Assembly (NCBI GenBank): GCA_034698045.1
Contig: JAQGAU010000204.1
Location: 1-34,687, forward strand
Direction: 5' to 3'
From: Paramacrobiotus richtersi
Lineage: Eukaryota > Tardigrada > Eutardigrada > Parachela > Macrobiotidae
Length of the DNA stretch: 34,687 bases
In this document: in pieces, positions 1 to 10,826 of the stretch
Numbering within the stretch: the stretch's first letter is position 1
Layout of the letters: every line of letters starts with the position of its first letter
Position numbers and translations under genes: made by a program
The notes under the pieces: generated by a model
Databases searched by the model: none
Told to the model about the DNA's origin: nothing
Seen by the model: the letters and a program-made list of their open reading frames with translations, nothing else

Positions 1-284
1 GTACTCCACTTACTGTACAGAGCACAATTTTATAAATGTTCTATATTTTACGAATTTAAGACAGAGTAATACGTTACCACAACATTACCACAAGTTGACT
101 GAACTGATCTATCATCTAAGCGGAATCGATCAAGTAGATCGCGTCGCGTTTTTTTGCAGGTGGTACAGAGTGATAAATACTTAAATTAATGCGAGTGCAG
201 TTTTGGCGACGCTTTCCGTAATAATTTATAACTTGGTGACTGTAATGGTTTGAACAATGGTTTGAATAACGACAATGGATGTTT
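1..284. other. left edge, no gene seen
   Basis: No convincing coding frame is visible. A stretch around 140-190 (AAGTAGATCG followed by a T run and a GATAAATAC-like end) faintly resembles 4938-4990, just upstream of the third copy of the long repeat unit, so unit I may begin inside this interval. A short duplication AATGGTTTGAA is seen at about 245-270. Confidence 0.3.
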
Positions 285-2230
285 TGTTGTTCAGATTTGT
301 TTCATTATTTTGCCCTGGTATTATTACATAAAAACTAAGAAAAACGCATTTAATCGAATCGTCAATCGCCACCATTTTTCAGTCAATTTACCTGTTCAAC
401 GTCTACACTCTGCCGGTACAGTACAAGCCTACAAGGGCTACACAACGCACAATGACGAGGGCAAATAGTCGGTCCAACCTCCGAGGAAGCTGGAGGGCGG
501 CATTATGGAATATGGATGATGTTCAAAAATTTGCCGATAAGTAAACCGAACACTAGCCTAAGGGTATACGTACGTAGCCACCAATCCTCTTGCCGAGTAA
601 CATATAACCACTGCCCATCTGGGTCATACTGGAACCTTTACGAAGCATCTGACGAAGAGGCAGGCCGGTATCACTAGAACTTGGTATTTCGTTATCCCGA
701 ATCATTCCTTTGCTGGTCCTTACCGCGGCAATATCGGCATCCGGCGGAAAAGACTGTATGTCACGGTAATGTTCGTTGATCTCTCTTATGATTCTTCGTG
801 TCACTGTTGCTCGGAGACGTAAGCAGGCTCATGTTATCTTCTCTCGTGATCAATAATCATTTGTATTTTCCCATCAATCCCGATTCCGGCGGTGAGAGAC
901 ATTGCCATACGCGGAGAGAACACGGCCCCCATCGACATCGGCTTTTCAGCTGCAAAACGAATAAAGAACAGCGAAAGCGTCCAAGATTTCTGGTGCTCCT
1001 TGCGAACTGAAATCGTTAGAAATGGACAGTCAGAATCATAAGACCTGATGGATTAACTGCTTTGTCTGTCTGCAATCGTCCGGACTCATTTGGGATGCTG
1101 GCTGCTCCTGCACGGCAACCACGTCGTCGCCAAAAAAGGTCGGGACTGCAGCGCATAACCGCGCAAGACCGTGAAAAAGAACAATATTACCTTTGAAGAC
1201 AGCGTCACCATTTCTTGCCGGCGTCTACGAGCCCTGGAGTTTCTGGTAAATCTGCATGAGCTTTTCAAAGCACTAGATCGTAAAATTTTTGTGGTAACGG
1301 GCGATCCACGCGATTGTGCGATTCTGAAACGACGTTTTTCTGTTGCTCTTATTAACGGTAGTGTGTCTGCGTATTTAGTACAGTCCTGTCACTCCAGTCT
1401 GAAATGCAAAACTTTTGCGTATGAATGCATCCGGTATATACGGCGATCCATAGACAAGACAAGATAACTTCATTCCCCAAATTTCCATGGCAGAGGCACA
1501 ACGCTTTGTGCCGCACATAATAACACTGTAAAAAAGAGGCTGAACCAGATTTTCTAACATAAAAGTGGGTTATCGCAAAAATAAATTAATTAAAATTCAT
1601 GAAAATGCGAAAAAAAAATTAAATGGATTCATGAAAACTGGCATGATAACAGCCATTCAAGAATCTAACAATGGTATTTTTCAAAGCTTCCCGGTTGTGG
1701 TTCACTAAATGTCTTCTCTTCTTCGAACGTTATGAAATTATCAATGTACGCTTGTGCCATAAATATATCACGGTACCTCTGTTACGGCGAAAGGTCAGTT
1801 CGCAGTTCGTGATGTATTTCGTACCGGTTAATGGTAAAAATCTGGACGAAGCAAGTGTTGCCAAAACAATATATTAGATATGCAAGAGAAGCCAAAACGA
1901 TGCGATCACGCAAGTTTCATTTTTTTATGGACGAATCTTTTTGTCCAACGAGGCTTTCTCCACTCCACTTGCTCAGGCGATGGCGTGAGCGTTAATAAAC
2001 TGGCGTAAGATTCATTCCACAGGAATATCATAAGGGAGCCGAAAGTATAGTCGCTTGTACAGGTACTTTCCGGCCGTGCTGGATGTACTCAGGGTATCCG
2101 GGAAGAAAGCATGGCTTTGCACACATTCGACAGTTACAACCTGAAACAGTTTGCGTTAGGCGGTCTTCCCTCCAAAGCTCAAGGACTGTTCCAAATCGAT
2201 GAACTGGTTTATTTGCTACGCACCAGCCCA
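285..2230 (+). repeat. long repeat unit, copy I (degenerate)
   Basis: First of three diverged copies of an unidentified unit. Collinear matches by eye to copy III: 390-440 with 5560-5610; 500-570 with 6990-7075; 600-850 with 7100-7320; 930-1020 with 7425-7500; 1180-1280 with 7680-7770; 1625-1670 with 8640-8690; 1895-1990 with 10130-10225; 2030-2160 with 10275-10400. The region around 1720-1770 also matches copy II at 3600-3660. Some stretches keep similar plus-strand peptides, for example around 945-1000, where copy I reads FWCSLRTEI and copy III reads CWDSLRTDI. Frames are broken by stops and indels, so this is a pseudogene or dead element. Strand is assigned from those peptides and is uncertain. 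Confidence 0.5.
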
Positions 2231-2849
2231 TAGTATGGCTATCACGTTATACCGAAGCAGTTCGATGCTGTCCAATTAGGTGCTGTCCAGACGCTGCCCG
2301 ACATCAGCATCCAGACAATCTCTGGTCGCAGATGACTCTATCGGTTTGGTGAGCAGGTCTTGGAATGCGCAGCGCAACCGGTTTGCTTTACCGGCCTATG
2401 TTGTGACGTCGGAACTTCAGCGCAATTATGGTGTTTACGATTCTGCCTCGCATTGAAATTCCAGCCAGTGCAGCTGGGGTTTATGGCGTAAGCGATACTG
2501 GTGTTATCTTCCGGACAAAAGTTTACGGAAGCATCGGTTGCTTAGGATAGACCAGTCATGGAACTGAACTATTCCGGAATCCGGAGTGAGATTGCCGGTA
2601 ACCGGAACAACTGAGAACGCGGGTCTAGTGGCGGCACTGGAGCAAGAGTCTGCGACATAGTAAAATGTTTTACCTTCTGCATCGCTCGCAATTTTCCCGA
2701 ACCCCGAATAACGTTCAGCTACGTGTTGCTATTGCTGTGTGCTATGTTACGAGCGTTGTTCAGTTGCAAAAGTGTTTCCACCGTCGTTCACATGCACCTG
2801 CAAGAAGACAAGAAGCCATCATGAATTTTCTCGTGTTGTTGACGAATAT
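2231..2849. other. unassigned sequence between repeat copies I and II
   Basis: No match to the other unit copies was found by eye and no recognised protein is present. It may be a unit segment too diverged to align, or unrelated sequence. Plus-strand frames are broken by stops roughly every 30 to 60 codons. Confidence 0.3.
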
Positions 2850-4890
2850 CCTGTGGGACAATAGAAGGACCATGGCGGCATCGCGAAAAATTTCTTTGCC
2901 GGTAGTCTGCGCAACCAAGGGAGTTCTTGGCGAATCAACGAAAGAGCTTTCACGTCCTTCGTTCAAGCGATTTCTGTAGTCCATGCGAACTTCTTTTGCC
3001 TTTAAAGGCAAAAACACCATTTTGCTGTTGCGATTGTTATGTGGTAATGCGGCTCGCGTACTGGGTACACGGCCATATATTGGGGCACTCTCGAATGGCA
3101 GTAGCGGTATTGGTGGTTGCGGCCTTAACTGCAAACATATAATTGCAGCTGTTTTTAGCCCGGCATCGTCCGGTCATTAATGAATAAACTTTTTTGCAGT
3201 TTGGTATTTGCTGGTCTCGTGCTGTTATGTACATAAATTTATTACGATCAGCCTAAAACTTCAAGTTGAGGTCACGCAGTACCACCACTCACCCGTCAGT
3301 TGTTAACATTGAACCAATCTGTCATACAGTACAGTTTCAAAGCACTAGTTCATGCAAAGTCGCTTTTAAAAATACTGCTACATCCGGACTGCGTTAAAGC
3401 AGGATATCATCCCTTCTGTGTCTTACGAGCACATCGTCCCGTGTCTTCCCGTTTCTGTCCCAACCCACTTGCGATGTACTTCTGCGGCGATCCACATGAA
3501 TTCATGAAAACTGGACTTTCAACTGCCCTTCAAGAATTTGATATTGGCCATTTCTGTTCAAGCTTCACTGATGTGGTTCAAGCTGAATATCTTCTCCATT
3601 TCGAAGATTATCGAGGATATGAAATTGCTAATGTGCGTGTCTGTCATTATTATAGTGTCATTACTACAGCACGGCACATCTGTAACTGCATACTTACGGC
3701 TGTAGGTACTTGTTTTAGCGCCAGCTTCGTTGTGTCGCACTTCCATTAACGAGAGAGATTGTTACTTCGACAGCGGCTGCGGGATATGTCACATTCTTTA
3801 AGGATCACGGGATATTGCATCCGCGCCTCCAGTGCCATGGCATAAGTGCAATATCCCGTGATCCGTAAAAATTGTGACATACCCTGCAGCCACTGTCGAA
3901 GTAATGTAACTGACAGCGCCTGCCCATTTTTTGCAGGCGTGCACCGGTGGAGTTTTGTTGTAAAAGGTCATATGTGAATGCATGAAACTTTACAGACCGT
4001 GCGGCGCTGAACCTGCAGATAAACTTGCATAATGATAATATCATGTTTGTAACATTATTACTGGTTCAAGGTTTCGCTGTGTTGATCAATCGGGACAGTC
4101 ACACATGCGGGCGAAGTCGCTTGCTTGAAACTTTTAGAACATGTACAGAACGATGCATGCTGGACTAGTACAAGTGCTAGTTTTGTTTAGTTCATTCAAA
4201 AGCAGTTTAGAGCAGAGGAACTCGTGATACTCACAGTATTGTCATTTAGGGAAAGATCGGAACAGAGGGCTGTGTATTTTTAGATAGAAGAAGATGTTAC
4301 ACTTAACACGATGCGAAAGCGTGTCAATCGTACAACGCTCAGTTACGCTCCACCATAGTTTCAGTGTATTTCAGGATGTTCGTAGAGTGGTCATTTATCG
4401 ACAGAATTGTCCTTCCCTTGCACCATTCCGCCGATGTGTCAAATCGGTGTTGCTGACGAATTCCTACCGTGTAATGGCGGCATTGAACAATATGGTGGAG
4501 AATGTCGGTCGGGAAATTCAACACTTCTAGCAGAAGGCTGAACCGTAAGATACTCTCTGATTCGCCAGTACCGCACTGACGGTCTGACCACGACCAATCC
4601 TTTCGCCGCGCCGACAATGCCGCTGACGAAACAGCGGCTACAGTCACAACAGTCATCCGAACGAATTCGAACGGAGTTGCGAGCAGGGGCGAAGGAAATA
4701 CAGCCATAGCACAGTGGTAGCGTACCACCTATCCTTGGACCGGCAATGCATGGGCGACGGCCGGAGAAGCGTTCCGGCCAGGCCACATTGCCAAACTGGT
4801 GACCACGATGATGGCAACAGAGTACCAGCATAAGGGCGCCACCAAATGGGCGAATACGCGTTATCGCAAAAGTCAGCTGCATGCAGTCCA
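2850..4890 (+). repeat. long repeat unit, copy II (5'-truncated)
   Basis: Second diverged copy of the unit, lacking the 5' part seen in copies I and III. Matches to copy III by eye: 3080-3330 with 7870-8120; 3485-3545 with 8630-8690; 3565-3680 with 9225-9330; 3930-4130 with 9325-9540; 4360-4480 with 9820-9930; 4590-4850 with 10490-10720. The plus frame 3300-3749 is the longest surviving open stretch (149 codons, first codon not ATG). It carries CGDPHEF near 3483 and LLHFEDY near 3590, with counterparts in copy III (CGDPHEF in plus frame at about 8631). A hairpin insertion at 3689-3904 interrupts the homology. The family could not be named. Confidence 0.55.
3681..3912. mobile_element. 216-bp hairpin-bearing insertion with 8-bp flanking direct repeats
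   Basis: TGTAACTG occurs at 3681-3688 and again at 3905-3912. Between them lie 216 bp that are absent at the matching place in repeat copy III (about 9325), where the homology runs straight through. The insertion contains two inverted arms, 3761-3819 and 3847-3904, nearly perfect complements over about 58 bp with a 27-nt loop at 3820-3846. An 8-bp target duplication is typical of hAT-like and some other cut-and-paste DNA transposons, so this could be a MITE or foldback element. The hairpin ends at the right direct repeat but stops 72 bp short of the left one, so terminal inverted repeats are not symmetrical. An expressed hairpin RNA is an alternative. Confidence 0.5.
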
Positions 4891-5489
4891 CGAATCACCG
4901 CTAATCACGTCTTTGCATATAAAGAGAGGAAAGGTTAAGTAGATCGATTCTTTAGTCGCTATCGTTTTTTTCAGTAATTGTGTTTATTACTGAACCATAA
5001 TATCATACGTGTACACACACAGTCATTCCGTTAAAAGAACAATATTAATCCAGCAAAAAGATCTCGTCTAGGCCGGCAGAATCGGGTATCGTACCCAGAA
5101 CACAAAGGGCATTTCCCGTTTGCATTAACATGGACAATTTCTGTCGACTGTTGTAAAAATTATTTTGAACGCGGTTTTCCTGTGACGGGGATTAGATCTC
5201 TTCCGATTTTGTCGACTATGGTTTTCGTCCGTTGTCCCTTGGTAACGTAAATTTAAAAGACTGCCGACGTGAAGACGTAACGATTCCCCAAGAAAGCGTA
5301 CTTCCTGTGTTCTGCGAGTTCTGCTGCTGCGCCGGCTTTCTGGAAAGACCTGTCACAGTACGAATTGCACAAGGTGTCCACGCAGATTATACCGATCGAG
5401 AGGGCTTCCCGCGTTCGCAGGCGGTGTAAGCAACTACGTCTGGCTTTCTCTTGTTCTTTGTCGACAACCCTTTCGGCCCCAAGAAGGAT
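4891..5489. other. sequence before the LTR element, no gene recognised
   Basis: 4930-4990 weakly resembles 140-190, which would make this the start of repeat copy III. The plus frame at 5232-5429 (65 codons) and the short plus frame around 5455-5525 look protein-like in composition but match no family I recognise. Confidence 0.25.
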
Positions 5490-5674
5490 GGATGTCTGGA
5501 CGTCTTCAGTGCGCGGGCAAATTAGGCTTTAATGCTATCATTTTTTGGTATGACTGTTCAAGTTCTACGGTTACAGTACAAGGGAATCTACAGGCGCATT
5601 TACACAAAGGCCACAGATCATTCACACTTGTATTGAATTCAGTTACTGAGATATTGAAAACAACATATCTAAAA

Positions 5675-5811
5675 TGTGATGATATGCCGGCTGGAAAACT
5701 GCTGTACTTGTGCTAGTACGTTCTTTGGCATTAGAGGTCACTCAAGTAGTCAATCATGTTTATGAGGCAGCGAACAGTCGTATTAAACTACCAACGTCTC
5801 AATCTATTACA
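5675..5811 (+). repeat. left LTR
   Basis: 137 bp, begins TGTGATGATATGCC and ends TATTACA. It aligns along its whole length with 6772-6917; shared blocks include TTGTGCTAGTA, GTTTA(T/C)GAG(G/A)CAGCGA and CGTCTCAAT. The length is short for a gypsy LTR. Confidence 0.7.
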
Positions 5812-5829
5812 TTGGCGTGAAGATGTGAA
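5812..5829 (+). other. putative primer-binding site
   Basis: TTGGCGTGAAGATGTGAA starts at the base after the left LTR terminal CA, the expected position for the tRNA primer site. TGGCG starts of this sort are familiar from arthropod gypsy-type elements. The tRNA was not identified. Confidence 0.45.
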
Positions 5830-5843
5830 CTTAATAAGGCAAC

Positions 5844-6614
5844 ATGAGTACCAGACGCTCCCAATCAGCCGCAACTGCCGCTGCAGAAGCCGACAAAGAC
5901 AGGAATTGCTCCGGATCGTTTTTTTCGATCCACCCTCAATGGAATGGAAGTACTAGAAGCTGCGCCTCAAGAACCATTTGCTCTTGACCAAAGTCCACAC
6001 AAAAATGCAAGCTGCATTGCATCCCAGTGCGTTGAGTTCCGAGCCGTTTGAATTCCTCGCCAAGATGTGCGAGTCACAGGAGCCAATGGAACTGGCCATT
6101 GACGTACCAACGCCTGGACTCCTCCTTCAAAGTACACTTTGTATTACCCAATAGGTCAAGTTGTTTGACACGAAACAGAAGTCGGATGGAACACTACCAC
6201 AGTATGCGTGTCACATAAGGGCTAAGGCAAACAGGGGCGATTTCCATGAGGGCGTACGGAGGAAGAATTATGACCACTGGGTTCGTTATGGGACTAAAGA
6301 ATGACAAGACTGGAAAGGAACTGGTCACGAAGAACCAAGCCACTAATAAAATCACCCTCGACGCGGCCTCTGAAGGCGTAACCACACGTGAAAAATTGCA
6401 GATGGACGTTCCACAGCCCGAATCAAACATGAACAAGGTTTCACACAAGGGCAAGAAACGAAGCACGAACCGGAAGAAGGAGTTTTCCCGATGCGGCCGA
6501 CAGAACCACTCGCCGGACAGCTGCTTCTTCAAGGACAAAGATGCCACCATTGTGACGAGAAGGGTCATTCATCCCGAATGTGACACGAAAAACGCAAACA
6601 AGTACATCAGGTAA
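5844..6614 (+). pseudogene. gag: Gag, nucleocapsid with two damaged CCHC knuckles
   Basis: ATG at 5844 opens a serine/alanine/arginine-rich start (MSTRRSQSAATAAAEADK) shortly after the LTR. The frame then shifts; capsid-like sequence lies in another frame at about 6045-6295 (residues such as EPFEFLAKMC and LPQYACHIRAKANRGDF). It shifts again into the open frame 6246-6614, which ends in a basic stretch and the nucleocapsid. Knuckle 1 keeps Cys (6492-6494), His and Cys (6522-6524), but its first Cys is Phe (6483-6485). Knuckle 2 is in a different frame, starts at 6542 with Cys-X2-Cys-X4-His, and reaches a TGA at 6581 where the last Cys is expected. Gag would package element RNA into virus-like particles; this copy cannot make a working product. 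Capsid and nucleocapsid features fit a Ty3/gypsy element. Confidence 0.7.
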
Positions 6615-6771
6615 GAACCATCGACTAAGCCATACGACATCCTGGACTGCTGAGCTCAAGTCTGGATGCGGTGCAAAGAGTCCTTGGTCAGCGTGGTACG
6701 ATCATTTTTAGACATTTTGCTGATCTCGAGGTCACAGCCTCTTTTCTATTTTTTTTCATAACAAGGGAAGG
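6615..6771 (+). other. 3' internal remnant ending in polypurine tract
   Basis: Short non-coding stretch between gag and the right LTR. It contains a T-rich run at 6743-6758 and ends AACAAGGGAAGG, with AAGGGAAGG at 6763-6771 serving as the plus-strand primer tract. The pol deletion must lie between gag and this point. Confidence 0.55.
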
Positions 6772-6917
6772 TGTGATGCATATGCCAGCTGGGTAAGTGT
6801 CGCCTTTGTGCTAGTAATTTCCTTGGCCTTAAAGGTATTTCCTGTGGTCTGTCTGATGTTTACGAGACAGCGAGCCGTTGTATCAAACTACTATAGCTAG
6901 CGTCTCAATAAATCACA
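6772..6917 (+). repeat. right LTR
   Basis: 146 bp, begins TGTGATGCATATGCC immediately after the polypurine tract and ends AATCACA. It is slightly longer than the left LTR because of small indels (for example an extra stretch near ACTATAGCTAG). Confidence 0.7.
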
Positions 6918-8694
6918 TCAAAGCAACAAAACTCACAACAACGAAAGCAAGAAAGCAAGTACCTAGTTGGTACAGACTTCGTGGAATGCTTAAGAAGATG
7001 GAATGGAAGATATGCGTTGGTTAATTAGTTGCTGATGGGGGAACCGAACCCAGGAGTATCTAGCCGCTAATTCTGTGGCCGAAAACATAATACTGCGTAA
7101 TCCGCGTGATATTTGAACCTTTGCAAAGATTGTGACGAAGAGGCTGGTCCGCAGTACAAGATCCTAGTGTTACGTGGGCCGAATCAGCTGTTCACTTGCG
7201 CATACCCTGGCAACATTGGAATCTAGCGGAAGAGACGGTAATGTTTATTGATTTGTCATCGGGATTGTTGCGTGTGACCCTTGCTCGAAACCTGAAGCAG
7301 CCACATGCTAACGTCATCTCCCAGAATTCATTGTCATGGTGTGGATGGTCGTTTCGGTTTCCGTTTCCGGTGATGAGAGACAGCTAACCGCGGATAGTAC
7401 GGGACACGCCAGCGATCTCTGCCTTTCCATTACAAAAGCAATAAGGAGCAGCGAACGTGTCGATGGTTGCTGGGATTCCTTGCGAACCGATATCATTGGG
7501 AACGTACAAGAAGAATGGAAAAAGACGCACGAAGGAACAACTTTGGTGCCTGTCGAGCATCTTCAGGGCACGTTTGGGATGCTCGCTGTTATTCCACGGT
7601 GAAAACGTCGTATGTGCAAGGATCGTCAAAAAATGTCTAGGCTCATAGCCGTGTAAGAAAGTAAAACGAACCGTTATGCATTTTTGAAACATCACCACCA
7701 CTTTTTGCCGATGAGAGGAACCACGCAATTCTGGCGAATGAACAAGAAAGTTTTTCAAATTATTAGGTCGTCAGATTCTTGAGATAATGGGCGAATTACG
7801 AGCTTGTAGGTTCTTGTAAGAATGTTCTGTTGCACTTGGTAAGGAAATTGCGAATGCGTAATATGCACGCTGCCCTGGAATGAGGCGCCATCGAATGATA
7901 CTAGCGGTACTGGTTGTTGCGACTTTAATTTTCAAAATGATTGCAGTACCTGTTTTTATCGCCGGCCTTGGCGTTGTTGCAGTTTGCTGTGTGTGATTGC
8001 CCAGTGCGTTCATGTACATAAAATTCATAAATACTATAAGCCTACAAATTCCAGTCGAGGTTATGTAACAGGGTCAGTCAATTCTAAACAATAAACCAAT
8101 CTGCCGTACTTGTACAGTGAAAGTAATTCTCGCCACTACCACACGCAAACTGCGGATGGGACGTTGCTTGCCGCGTAATTGTTGCATCCTGCCATCTCGT
8201 GTTGGAAAGTCGCGACAGGGAACTGCGGTGCTGTTCAATAGCTGAGAAGAAGCGGAATACAAATTTGGCGACCAGACGGGATAGGTATCCAACTGTGCTT
8301 GCACCGGTATGGCTGCGTAGAATTTGTTGGATTTTCTCAAGGAACGATCACCAGGCAGTTTGCATTATCCCATTCGAGCTGTGATCCGGCATGAACAAGA
8401 GAGGCGCATGCTCGACAAACACTGTAAAAACGATCACTGTCAAAACAAACACTGGAAACGTACGGTCACATTGTCTCATAGCGCATTGTTTCTTATAAAA
8501 TCCATCTACAAAGCGTGTCGAACTTGGTGGACGACGTGCCGTATTTACTGCTGTAGTTTGGTACGCTCCGCAAATACAACGTGGGGACTAAAAAATTCAG
8601 TCATATGAATGTAAGCGGTGCACTGTATGCGGGGATCCACATGAATTCATAAAAACGGCCATCAGAACCGCCGTTCAAGAATTTAGTATCCGGC

Positions 8695-9220
8695 GTGTTC
8701 TCTGCTAAGTGTTGTGGCTTCATTACATTCGCAACGACAACACAGTATAGATATGGTAGTAGTAGTAGACAGTTTACGTTCGACCCTTCGAAACACTTCG
8801 AACCACCAAGTCAACCTGTTTCCCGGTTAAGACATGTTCACGAAAAGGAAATTCAAGCTACGGAAAACAGCAAGGCATCAACGAAAAAATCAACAAAAAA
8901 CAAACAGTGCATGTCATGATATGGTTCCAGAAACTTGTCACATAAGCGCGTTGACAACTGTTTATTTTTTTTCAAAATGTCAATCCATGGAACGCTTTCG
9001 ACTGACGCCTTGAAGCTTGTCAGCGTGGCGCGGTCGTATTCAGTTCACCTAGGCATTCCGCAACTTGACCGTTACAAAACCGTGACAAAACCATGCATGC
9101 ACATAATGCAACTTACTGGTACCAGCTCTCTAATCAAATTAATGAATGCTTCAGAGAGGGTTAATTGTTGATCTCTATCCCATGACCTTTATTTGACCAC
9201 AGCCAGTACGCTACAATATG
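8695..9220. other. segment of copy III absent from copy II
   Basis: Copy II runs continuously across the matching point (about 3545-3570), whereas copy III has about 500 extra bases. A (TAG)4 microsatellite lies at about 8755-8770. A plus frame at 8695-8919 ends in a lysine/threonine-rich tail. No terminal repeats or target duplication were found, so insertion, intron and deletion in copy II all remain possible. Confidence 0.35.
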
Positions 9221-10783
9221 GTTCATTTGCAAGGTTTTACGGATGTGGTTAACTTCGCATCTTCGCCATTTCGAAGATCAGAAAATTATTACTGCGCGTG
9301 TCTACCATAACTAAAGCATGGCACATACTGCAGCCTTTTTTCGGCGTGCTTCGGTGGAGTTTGTATGTAGAAGATCAATATGTAAATATTGACCAACTAA
9401 CCAAAATAGAAGGTCAACTTCGTAAAATGTGTAACGCCAAGCAGATTTCATACCTGTGTACAGTAATGCGTAGGTACGTGACCTTATTCCAGGTTAAAAA
9501 TGCTTCTGTCATTGGGGACAGCCACGCTTTATCTGCGGGCAATAATGCAGTAGGTCTGGACTTCCGGCCGCGCTTTGTTATTATAACCGCACACATACAT
9601 ATCGTGAATACACACCGGTGCTAAATGCCGGTTTTCTTTATTTTATTCCTGCGAAAGCAGATGAATCCATTGCACACGCAGCACCTATTATCTGCCATCA
9701 AGGAGGCTGCAAAACAAACAGAGTTCAGTGTATTTTAAGATGGGGGTATTGCACTTGACACGATATCAACTGAGCACGATACAGAATATTTCCGTTAACT
9801 TTCAGGGTATTGACAGAAACATTGAGGTCTTTTATTCTTACCATCAGGAATGTCTTTCCAGTGCACGTTTATGTCGATAGGCAAATTCGGTGTTTCCGAC
9901 GAATTTCGCACTGTGGTATTCGTTGACGGGATGATGCAGAACGCCGGCTTTATTAAAATGGCACTTTGCGGATCACGAAAACGTTTGCAAACTATACCCG
10001 TGCACTTTCGTTCGTTGGGCATAATGCCGTATCACTTCTACTACTGTCTACAGTCAATGAATGTCACTGGACGAGATGACACACCAACAAGATGGAAATA
10101 AACTGAAGCAACAGACGCTATTGAAACACAAGTGAGAAAACCATGCAATCATAGAAAATCTACATGGTTTGAATGGTGACTGCATTTGTCCACAGAAGCT
10201 TTCTCCATTACACTTTCAGAAATAATGGCTTGATCACCAGTAATCCGGCATGACAAGGTCGGTACACAGGCAAGATATAAGAGATCCGAAAGTACGGTCA
10301 CGTCACTGGGAGAGCTGCATTCCATGATGAATGTTCCCAGAGCATCCAGAAAGAAAGGATGTCTTTGCACTGCAGCAATCTGGGAAGTAGAACCCGAAAT
10401 GGAGCATACTACAGATTTCGATTGGCGAGTTAAAAGGATGGTTTCAGACTTTCAGTTACTGCGACATTCACGAAACGTATTGATGGTCTGCCCACGACCC
10501 ATCCGTTCGTCGCGCCGACAGCAATCATGCCGCTGGAACGGCGGCTACAACCACAACCGTTAACGAAAGAGTTTGAGCGGAGCAGTCAGCTGGGCCGCTG
10601 GAAATACCGCTCCACTTGACCCTGGAACGGCTATCCATGGACGATGGCCTGAAAACCGTTACAGGGCCAGTATACGGCATTACCGCAGACCACGATGACG
10701 GCAAAGGTCTGCGAAAAGGCGGCGGGCGCAGGCGATTGTTACAGGCGATTAACAGCATCCCCTCTACAGACGGCCATTAGTAT

Positions 10784-10826
10784 TACCACGATAGACTACT
10801 ATCAGTACTTGTAGTCTATCATGGTA
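10784..10826. repeat. 16-bp-stem hairpin at the end of copy III
   Basis: TACCACGATAGACTAC (10784-10799) pairs with GTAGTCTATCATGGTA (10811-10826) around an 11-nt loop, 15 of 16 positions matching. It sits about 40 bp beyond the last clear homology of unit III. Confidence 0.6.

Larger units (their letters stand above)
5675..6917 (+). mobile_element. short Ty3/gypsy-type LTR element, gag only, pol missing
   Basis: A complete structural outline is visible: left LTR 5675-5811, a primer-site-like TTGGCG directly after it, a broken gag from 5844, a polypurine tract AAGGGAAGG at 6763-6771 directly abutting the right LTR, and right LTR 6772-6917. Both LTRs begin TGTGATG and end in CA. Internal length is only 960 bp, so protease, reverse transcriptase and integrase are absent. 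The element is therefore a deletion derivative that would need enzymes in trans. The LTRs have diverged markedly and no clean target duplication is left (left flank ends CTAAAA, right flank starts TCAAAG), so the insertion is old. Confidence 0.72.
4930..10745 (+). repeat. long repeat unit, copy III (most complete, interrupted by an LTR element)
   Basis: This is the longest copy of the unit and the reference for aligning copies I and II. Homology to copy I is present on both sides of the LTR element at 5675-6917: the left flank 5490-5610 matches about 285-440, and the right flank from about 6990 matches 500 onward. Conserved plus-frame stretches include CDEEAG near 7135 (copy I: SDEEAG near 640), SLRTDI near 7475, CGDPHEF near 8631, and GVSDEF near 9890 (copy II: GVADEF near 4450). 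No stretch longer than about 125 codons is open on either strand. No family was recognised. The 8700-9220 interval has no counterpart in copy II and may be an insertion or intron. Confidence 0.5.

Noticed and set aside
553..804. 83-codon minus-strand ORF with a glycine-rich end
   Set aside because: The matching part of repeat copy III does not keep this frame, and conservation there fits plus-strand peptides better.
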